From assembly GCA_026770575.1 (NCBI GenBank), contig MU657234.1:216746-236380 (forward strand): a stretch of 19,635 bases of DNA, read 5' to 3'. Position numbers and translations under genes: made by a program. The notes below the pieces were generated by a model. The model searched no databases and had not been told where the DNA came from. It saw only the letters and a list, made by a program, of their open reading frames with translations. The stretch's first letter is position 1. Every line of letters starts with the position of its first letter. The stretch comes from Pelagophyceae sp. CCMP2097 (Eukaryota > Sar > Pelagophyceae). Below are positions 1 to 8,800 of this stretch, piece by piece.

Positions 1-343
1 TAGAGGCGCTTAAACGAGGCGCAATGGGGCTGAGCGCGAGCGGGAGGCTCCGCTGAGTCGCCCCGGCGAACTGACGAGCTCAAATACGAGGTGTGTATCT
101 GCATGCGCATGTTTTTGGGGTGAAAGTCCAACTTTTGTTCAAACAAGTGGGGAAAAGCCACAATTTCGCGATGCAAGGGGCCGAAATTCACAAATATCGA
201 TGGAATTGGAGATGTATTTTCAAGGGCACTACAAAGGCAAAATTTGGAAGTCGTGTAATTACATGTAATTACATGTAAAATCAAATACAGTTTTTACAAA
301 TTATTTTACAGTGACACCTATACGCGCGGACGTGCGAGCGGAG
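1..343. other. Upstream region of the FG-GAP gene, no gene seen
   Basis: The first 60 bases are GC-rich, and the rest to about 320 is clearly AT-richer than the coding DNA around it. No open frame here looks like a protein; the longest one on the + strand (93-278) has no recognisable motif and an ordinary intergenic composition. It is probably the promoter and 5' leader of the gene starting at 344. A short tandem palindromic repeat lies at 255-278. Confidence 0.5.
255..278. repeat. Short tandem 10-mer containing a palindrome
   Basis: The 10-mer GTAATTACAT is repeated twice, followed by GTAA. The middle (258-269, ATTACATGTAAT) is its own reverse complement. It lies 66-89 bases before the first ATG of the FG-GAP gene, so a role as a dimeric protein-binding site is possible but unproven. 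Confidence 0.4.
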
Positions 344-2188
344 ATGGTTCGCTGGGCCGCGGGCGTCTTGGTGGCCCGGGCGTTCGTGGCGGCCGCCGCG
401 GAGCTCCGCATGGACCTGCACCTGGCAGCGTGCGCAGCCAGCGCCCCTGTGTGCACCCGCTGCGTTGTGGGCGTCGACGCGGCGCCGTAGGGTCGACTGC
501 GTCGACGGGCGCGACGTGGCCGTCGGCGACCTGGACTTGGACGGCTTTGCGGACATTGTGGCGCCGTGCAAGCAGAGCGGCGACGTGCGCGCGTACCTCG
601 GCGACGGCGCCGGCGGCTTCCGCGTTGCGCGCGGCGCCTTCGACAAGCTCACCCTGCCACGGTCCGTCGACGTCGCAGACGTCGACGGCGACGGCGACCT
701 CGACGTAAGTCCGAGGGCCCGGGCACGTTGGGCGGAGTCGACGCCGAGCGCCGCGACTCGATGTCGACGCCGACCGCCGCGCATCAAAGGTACTCGTTGG
801 CTGCTCGTCGCCGGGCCTCCACCTCTTCTCCAACGAACTCCGCGGCCCGCACGCGCGCGCAGCGCCACCGCCCGGCAACCTCTCGACGTTCCACCACGCG
901 CGCCTTGAGGCCCCGGGCATGCTGTGCGTCGCGGCCGCCGGGGGGGAACACGTCGACCACCGACATGGCCCTGCGTTCCTTCGACGTCGCGCTGTAGGAA
1001 CCGCGTGCGCTTCGCGGACGTGAACGGCGACGGCTTGCTGGACCTGCTCTGGGTCGCCGAGGAGAAGGACGAGTTGGGCTGGTTCGAGAACCTGGGCCGC
1101 GGCGAAGCGCCGAGGTTCGTCGCGCGCCGCATCCTCTTCCCCGTTGGCGACGGCTCCCTCGAGCAGAAGAAGCTCCACTCCTTCCTCGTCTTCTACGACG
1201 TCGTGCAAGCGGCCGCAGCTCGGCCTCTGCGGGGTCGGCTGGAGCCTCGCCTGAACGAGTCGCGGCCTCGCCCGGCGCACGTTGGCCGCGCGCCGCCGTT
1301 TTCGGGCGCGCCGCCGCGGCTGCTGCTCCTGGGCAACTCTGCGCCGCCGACGCTCGTTTCGCTGGACCCGCTGCGCCCCGAGGAGGTGGCGTTCTTGGCG
1401 CTCGAGTTGCGGCAGCACCTCGGCGCCATTGGCGCTTGCGCCGCCGACGTCGACGGCGACGGCCGCACGGACCTCGTCGTCAGCTACAAGTTCCACGATT
1501 CGATAGCTTGGTACCGCCAGCTACAAGTTCCACGATTCGATAGCCAGGCTCCAAACGCGACGTTCTCCGGCCCGCACGGCATTTGCCCTCCCGGCGACTG
1601 CGACTACGTCACCGACGTCGTCTGCGTAGACGTCGACGGCGACGTGAGCTCTCGCGAACGCGGACCCGAGGAACGCAGGGCGGCGGTCCGTCTGCGACCG
1701 CGTCGTCGTAGGGTCGCGTCGACGTCGCCGCTGCGGAGAAGAGCGGCGACCGGATTCTCGTATTTCTCAACGAGCTCTCCGTAGCAACCCGGCGCCCTGA
1801 AGCACCGTGGGACGAGTCCCACTGGCGCCTCGTCGTCGCCGCAGAGAACGTGAGCCGCGTCTCGGCGATCCAGCCGTTGAATGTCCGGACGCGGGCGGTC
1901 GGCGGGGCGCCGCGCGGCGTCGACGGCCTCGTCTTCACGGGTCGCAACGGACTCGTCGGCGCGCTCCTGAATCGGAACCGCAGCACGGCCACGGACATTC
2001 GAAACCGTAACACGGGTGTGGACCGGGCGCTCGAACAGCCCGGGCTCGCCGACGTTTCCGGGGATTTGCGCGCGCTCGCAAGACCCGAAGCGCTCGCGCG
2101 AAACATCTCGGCCCCGCGCCTCCAAGACCTCGCGAAGGACGTCCTCGAGCTCACCGACGGCGCCCTCGAGACGATGCCCGCACGGTGA
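344..2188 (+). CDS. FG-GAP/VCBS repeat protein, probably secreted or membrane-targeted (3' end uncertain)
   Basis: Proposed exons are 344-450, 491-704, 790-923, 998-1643 and 1712-2188, giving 525 residues. The first four exons total a multiple of three. The ATG at 344 opens a hydrophobic alanine/valine-rich N-terminus resembling a signal peptide. Calcium-binding-like repeat cores follow: DLDLDGFADI, DVDGDGDLDVLVG (made across the 705-789 intron), DVNGDGLLDLLW, DVDGDGRTDLVV and DVDGDGRVDVAAA (made across 1644-1711). Such Asp/Gly cores with following hydrophobic strands and WF/WY motifs (GWFENLG, IAWYRQ) are typical of FG-GAP/VCBS blades of integrin-alpha-like beta-propellers. By family, the role would be extracellular adhesion or ligand binding; the actual ligand cannot be told. 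The donors are GTGCAC, GTAAGT, GTGCGT and GTGAGC. The stop at 2186-2188 may be inside a further intron (CG|GTGATC), so the C-terminus could be longer. A 37-base partial duplication at 1481-1544 lies in exon 4. Confidence 0.7.
1481..1544 (+). repeat. Partial tandem duplication, 27-base copies with period 37
   Basis: A 27-base segment at 1481-1507 recurs without change at 1518-1544. The period is 37, so the second copy is read in a different frame: the first gives SYKFHDSIA and the second LQVPRFDSQ. The open frame continues through both into the next VCBS repeat. It may be a recent duplication or an assembly error. Confidence 0.85.
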
Positions 2189-2818
2189 TCCTTCCGATTC
2201 CTTCGAAACAAACGCGCTCAAGGACGCCCGCCGCGCGGTGGGCTCGCGGCCAAGGGCATGCCAAGCTCGCGGCCGAGGGCATCGCCCTCGGGCGGCTCGC
2301 GGAGCTGCTGCGTCGTGCTCGGCGCGGGCGTGCCCAGCGTTGTCTCGATGGCGGCGCTCTACCGGAGCCGCCTCCTCGTGCGGTGCTTTCGCGCACGACG
2401 CCGCAGGATGACGCCACGCGCCGGCGGCTCTCGGCGTGCGCGCCCAGCGCAACCTCCTGCGCGTCCTCGGCGCTGTCCTCGCGCTGGGGCACCTCGCGAC
2501 TGGCAGCGCGTGCTCTGCACGCCCGGCGAGGGCGCGTGGCGCGGGGCGCTCCACGTCGCTGACCACGTCGATCGACGTTCGACCACGTCGGAGATACGCT
2601 GCTCCTCGAGCACCACGTCGGTCCATCGTCTCTAGCGTCGCGCCCCTCGGCCTGCGTCGCGCCGGCCCGAGTACCCCAAGCTTGGCCAATGGCCCCCCGC
2701 CGCGGCAGTCGTTAAAAAAAGTTGTCGCTAAATAAATACATTTCAGCGATTTAGTCAGTTTGACGTCTCACGAGGTAAAAGCTAATAATAATAAAGGAAG
2801 GTGGGTCTTGGCGCGGCC
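2189..2818 (+). other. Region between the FG-GAP and the EF-hand/nephrocystin genes; possible 3' exons
   Basis: From 2189 to about 2640 the composition is still that of coding DNA and all frames are broken into short open pieces. Suggestive fragments occur in different + frames: LAAEGIALGRLAELL (frame of 2185), LGAGVPSVVSMAALYRSRLL (frame of 2258) and RAQRNLLRVLGAVLALGHLA (frame of 2436). They could be further exons of the upstream gene, reached by a GTGATC donor at 2186, or a decayed sequence. I could not build one convincing splice model. From about 2700 the DNA turns AT-rich. AATAAA at 2731-2736 could serve as a polyadenylation signal. The stretch at 2737-2818 is the likely promoter/leader of the next gene. 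Confidence 0.4.
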
Positions 2819-5800
2819 ATGACGGTCGCGCGCGCGATCATCTCGCCGCGGCTGCCGGCAGAGGAGCGGGACCCGGACGGCCAGCGTTACCGCACGGGCG
2901 ACGCCGTCGAAGCGCGGTTCCAAAAGGGCAAGCAGTGGTTCGGGGCCAAAGTGACGCGCGAGTACCGAAGCACCAACACCTACGACCTCCTCTTCGACGA
3001 TGGCGACGAGGAGAGCGGCGTCGCGGCGCGCTACATGAAGCGCAAGGCCGGCGCGGAGCCGCGCATCGTCGCGCCGCGGGCGCGCGCCGAGCTCGAGTCG
3101 CCCGTGGCGTCGGCGGCGTACCGCGCCGGCGACCGCGTCGAGGCCCGCTTCCGCGGCGGCGAAGCATTCCACCCGGCCAGAATAGCAAAGGTCCACGCCG
3201 ACGGCTCCCTCGACTTGCACTACCTCGTAAGCAACCGCCGCGGCCGATGTGCCTCCTCGCGCGGCCGACGCGCACCGCGGAAACGTAGGACGGCGACAAG
3301 GAGTCGGACGTGGCGCCGCGCCTCGTCAGGTGCGCGATGCCTCGGCGCGACGTCGGATGCCGACGTTTTGCGGCGTAGGCGCGCCGAAGGCCGCGCGGTG
3401 TCGACGCCGTCGCGCGGCGACGACGGCGGCGCGCGGCAGACATTTGCGGAGAGGTTTAACGCGGGCGACGAGGTCGAGGCGCGGTTCAAGGGGGGGGCGC
3501 AGTACCACGCGGCGCGGGTGGGCCTGCGGCACGCAGACGGCACGTACGACCTCCTCTACGACGACGGCGACCGCGAGGCGCGCGTCCCCGCAGCCCTCAT
3601 CCGCCCGCGCGCGGCGGCGGCAGCGCGCGCCGAACGGCGACGGCCGCCGAGCGATGACTCGGACGACGGCGCCCGCCGGCCGCGGTCCGGCAGCGGCGGC
3701 CGGCCGCGGTCCGGCAGCGACGGGGCGCGGCCCAGGTCCGGCAGCGGCGACCGCGCGCCGCGCGCATCGGACGCCGACGGGCCGACTGAGCTCGAGGACA
3801 AGTTTATGGAAGCCGGAATCTCTCTCATCTCGAAAGAGGCGCGCGCCGACCTCCGCGCCTGGGCGACAACAAGCCGCAAGGCGCTCGTGCGCGTCTTTGA
3901 ACGGTGCGCCCGCCGCGGGATGCGACACAAGAGCGTGCTTGCGAGTCGCTGTCCCCTCGCGAGAGTCGGATCGACCATTTTCTCCGCGAAACGACGTAGG
4001 CTCGACGAGCGCGCAACGGCGCGGGAGTGGCGCCGCGCGGCCAAGGACGCCGACCTGCCGGCGCGCCTCGGCGACGCGCTCGCAGCGCTCCTCGACTGCT
4101 GCGGCAAGAATGTGGCCTGCCTGGAAGTTTTGGACTTCATTTCCCTGCCGCCGGAGACGTGAGTTCGAACCTGTGACCAAAAACTTCTTCTATGATGATT
4201 CCAATGAGGCTCCTGCTCGACCTCAACTCCCAATTTGCGCGGGGGCGCCGGGGATCGCAAAGGACCCGCCTCCCCGCCCGGTCACCCGACGGTCCCTCGT
4301 CTCAGGAAGCGCGTGGCGGCGGTGCGCAAGCGCCTCTCTGCGGCGGTGAAGCTTCGGTCGCGTTCCGGCGACGCCGACGCCTTCACACAAGTCTCGTCCG
4401 CGACGGAGGCGCGTGGGGGCGTCTGCGCCGCCGGGGACCTGCGGCGCGCTTTGCTGCGCGACGGCGGCCGGCCCAAGTTTGCATCGGCGATAGAGTCGCT
4501 GTTCTCGGACCGGGACGCGGACGAGGTCTCGCGGCACTTTGGTCCGTCGTGCGACGTTTCCGCCTTTTGCCGGTGGTGCGCTGCGCCGCCGTCGCGCGCA
4601 GCAACGCAGGCGGTGGCCCAGGCCAAGGTCCAGCTCGGCATGGCCGCGGTGGCTTCAAGTGCGGACGGCCATAAAAAGTGGCTCCGGAAAACGTTCGACG
4701 TCGGCAAGACGGGCCTTTGTGATTCCGAGGACCTGCGAATCGCGCTGGCCGCCGGCTTCTGCCTGCCGCTGACGGTGCAGGAGGTGGATTCGCTCGTGGC
4801 GCCTTGGTCGCGGTTCTACGACGAACGAAGCGGTAAAGTCGACTACGAAACCATGCTCTTCGCCGACGGCGGCGGCGCCAAGAAGAAGCCGGCGACGTCG
4901 TCCGACGAGGACCTGCCGCGGCGCCGCTTGGCCGCGTCGGACGACAGCGACGAGGCTGACGCGAAGAAGAAGCCGGCTTCAATGTGGAGCCGGTTCACGG
5001 CGGCCAAGTCCCCCGGGCGCAGCGAGAGCCCGCCGGCGCGCCGGCGCGATGAAAACGACGACGGGCCGGCGCTCCTCTCCGGCGCCGCTTTTAAGATTCT
5101 GGCGAAGAAGTGCGGCGAGGTCTTCGACCGCCTCAGCGCCCTCGACCGCGTCACGGGCCGCGACGTGGAAAAGTCCGTGCGCAAGCTCGGCCTCGACGAG
5201 GCCGACGAGGCCAAGGTGCTCCAGGTCGTGGCGCCGCGCGGGGCCAAGGGCGACTGCGAGCCCTGGGCCGACTTTTGCGACTTTTGCGCGGGTCTCGGCG
5301 CGCCCGTCGAGGACGACGACTTTTCCGCCGCCGAGGCGGGCTACCGCAAGCTGCGAAGGCGCGGATTCCGGCGCGAGGACGCCTTGGCGGCCCTCGAGGC
5401 CGCGGACACAAAGGACAAGGGGATGCTCAAAAAGGAAGAATTTGCGCGCGCGCTGGAGAAGAAGCCCTTCCGCTTCGAGGGCGACGCTTCCAAGGTTGGG
5501 CGGCCCTTTGAGGTCGCCGCGGCAAGGTTCTCTGCGAAGGCAGTTCGGCACGGCGCGTTCGCGCGCTGGCTCACCGCCGACGCCGCCGACGCCGCGGAAA
5601 CGCTGGGCCGCGCGCTCCGCGCGATGAAGCCCCGCGATGCCGCGCGCGTCGTCGATCGCCTCCCTGCGGATCGCGGCGCCGTCGACTTTGGCGACTTGTA
5701 CAAGTTTGTGCAAAAAGCCAGGCTGCCGCTCTCGGCGGGGCAGGTCCGCGCTCTATGCGACGACGAGGCGACGTTTGCAAAGGCCGCGCTGCTTAAGCTC

Positions 5801-8800
5801 CTCGATGCCGACTCGGACGACGCGTCGGCGTCGGAGGACGACCGCCGACGGGCGAAGAAGCGCGGCGACGACTCGGACGACTCGGCGCCGGACCGGCGCC
5901 GCGACGACGGCGAGGCCGCGCTCCTGGCGGCCTCGCTGCAGAAGCAGCTCGCCGAGTGGGTGCGCGCCGAGGGCCGCCGTGGCCTGGCCAAGATCTTTGC
6001 AAAGTGCGTCGGTTGCTCGTGGGGGCCCCCGGCGCGTCTAATTGGCGCCGAAGACTTTGCGCAGTGGGTGACGTCTTCAGACTGGGTGATAGGCTGGACC
6101 GCGACGATTTGGGTTCGCTGGACTCGCGCGACGTCCGGCGGCTGCTGGCCAAGGCGCGCGTCGACGCGACGGAAAATGAGTTTGACGCCCTCTTCGAGCT
6201 CCTCGACGGCGACGGCGACGGTGCGCCCCCGACGGCGCACGCCCCTGTTCCCAGGCTCGTTTAGGCCAAGTGGATTATGCCGAGTTTGCGAATTTCGCTC
6301 TCTCCTTTGACGAGCGCGACGACGACGAGGGCCACGCGGCGCTGCAGCTACTACAGCGCAAACTCTTCCGAAAAATGGACTCGGCGCCAGACCTGCAGCG
6401 CGCGTTGAAAAAGTGCGACACGGTCCGCGCCGTGGCCAAGGCGCTCACCAAGGCCCTCGGCGTCGAGCTCAAGTCCAAAGACCGCGAGCTCCTCGCCTCG
6501 ACGTTCGGCTACGACGGACGGTCCGGCGACGACGCCCAAGTCGACGCCCGCGGCCTCGCGGCGTGGCTCTGCGTCGACGTCGACCGCGTCGCCAAGCGCG
6601 TCCGCCACGGCCTCGCGTTGTACACGAGGAAAGTCGGCGACTCGCGCGCCGCGTTTTGCGGTCTCGCGGGCTGCAAAAAGGGCCTCACGCCCGAGTCGCT
6701 CCACGCCGCGCTGCGGAGGAAGCTGCTGCTGCCCGTGTCGCGCGCCGAGGCGGCGGCACTCTTCGACGCCTACGACGCCGACGGAGATGGCGCGCTCGAC
6801 TTGGAAGAATTCTTCGACCTCGCCGCCGCGGCAAAAGTCCCCGCGAAGAAGCGCCGCAAAAAGGCAGCCTCGTCCTCGGGATCCGACGACGACCGGCGCG
6901 TGGCCAAGAAGAAGCCCTCCAGCGACTCGGACAGCCCACCGCGCGGCCGCCGGAAAGCGCAGTCCTCTGAGACGGAGTCGGACGGCGGGCGCGCGACAAA
7001 GCCAAAGGACGAATCGGGCGACTCGCGCGAGGGCTCGGACGAGGAGGTCTTCGAGCAGGCTTTGGTCTCTCGCGCGCTCCGCGAGGCCCTGCAGGCCTGG
7101 GCGCGGCGCGAGCGGTCCGGCGGGCGGCGCGGCGGCCTCAAAAATGTCTTTTTGAAAGCGGACAAGGACGGCAGCGGCAGGCTCACGCGCGCCGAGTTCG
7201 TCAAGGTCGTCTCGCGGGCGCTGGCCGACGACCGCTTGGATGCGCGGGCCATCGACGACGTGGCCGACGTCATGGACGCTGACGGCGACGGCGCCATTGA
7301 CTACGTCGAATTCGCGCGATTCGTAGACTCGGCCCGCGGCGACTCGCCTGCGCTCATCAAACTCCGCCACAAGCTGCGGGCCAAGCTGCTGAAGCGGCGC
7401 GGCGGCGCCGTCTCGACGGCGAAGCGCTTCCTCGCCGGCGGCCGAGCGAGCTCGGCGTTGGACGTCTGCGCGGTCCTGGGTGCTGTTGACGGCGACGACG
7501 ACCGCAAGGGCGTCCTCTCCGCGGGCAAGTTCCGCAGAGCCCTCGCTAAGCCGCCGCTCTCCTTTGACGAGGTTTTGAAGACGGGTGACGCGTCGTTACT
7601 CTCCAAGCGCTTCCGCGCCTCTGACAAAGGCGACGACGTCGACTACGGCGCCTTCGCGAGGTGGCTCGGCGCCGACGCGGCGGGGTCGTCCCACGCCGAC
7701 AAGTTCGACTACGCGGGCCTGGACGCGGGGCAGAAGCGGAAACGACTCGGCCTCGCCTCGACAGCTTCCCGGGCCGACTACCAAAAAGCCCTCGAGGCGC
7801 GCCTCGGGAGGCGCGCGGAGCTCAAGGTGCGCAAGGCGCTTAAAGTCGTCGCACAGCGCGCGAGAAACGGCGGCGACGACGTCTCTGCGTCTGCGCTTCG
7901 GAAAAAGTTCTTTGGCGCCCTGGACAAGAACGGTGACGGCGCCCTCTCCCGAAAGGAACTCGCCTCCGCCTTTGCGCGCCTCGGCCTCCCTCTGTCCTCC
8001 GACGAGGCGCACGCTTTATTTGACAAGTACGACCGCGACGGCGACGGGACAGTGTCTTACAAAGAATTCAAAGAGCTCCTCTTTTCGGCGGACGATGACG
8101 ACGACGGCAAGAAGAAAAAGTCTTCGAAGAAGGCCGACGACAAGAAGAAGCCCGACGGCGACGCGGCGGACGACGGCGCGGACGTCTCGAAGCTGGCTCG
8201 CAAGCTGAGGCGTGCGTTGCGCGGCGACGGCGAAGGCGCGGGCCGTGACTGGGGCGCTGAGTTGTCGGCCGCATTTGCGAACATGGACGTCGACGGCGAC
8301 GGCGACGTCGACCCGGCCGAGCTCTCGGCGTGGCTCGAAAAGGCGCTGGACCTGCGCCTCGGCAAGGCGGAGCAGGCGACGTTGCTGGAGTGCTTCGACA
8401 CGGACGCCAATGGGAAAATCTCCTACGAAGAGTTCGTCGGCTTTGCGCTGGAGCCCCCAAAAGGCGGCCGCGAGCTCGCCGCCGTCGCGGAGAAGCTGCG
8501 GTCGGCGCTCGGTGTCGAAGGCTGCGCGGCGCTGAGAGCCGCGCTCCAACGAGCGGACAAGGACCGCAGCGGCCACGTCAAGCCAAAGGCGCTCTGGCGC
8601 GCCGTCGGCGACGTCGTCGGCGAGGGCCGCCTCGACTTAACCCGCGACGAGCAGGGCGGTCTCGCGGCGCGGTTCGCGAGCAAGGAGGACGGGGACCAGG
8701 TGCGCTACGTGCACCTCTGCACCTGGCTCGAAAGCGGCCTCGCCGCCGCCGCGGTGAGCAAGCTGCGCTCGCGGCTGCGCGCCCTGGGCCGGCGCCGCGG

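Noticed and set aside
318..1496. Minus-strand frame of 392 codons over the FG-GAP gene
   Set aside because: The + strand carries the repeated DxDGDG cores joined by introns; the antisense frame shows only composition-driven sequence.
3670..3760. Repeated RPRSGSG stretch considered as an RGG-type RNA-binding region
   Set aside because: Too short and lacking RGG/FG patterning; it is better explained as a disordered linker between the Tudor-like units and the EF-hand region.
4160..4180. B-box-like GTTCGAACC and an apparent stop codon at 4160-4162
   Set aside because: Both are inside the 4159-4305 intron (GTGAGT...CAG). The frame resumes at 4306 in phase with EF-hand-like sequence, and no tRNA fold is present.
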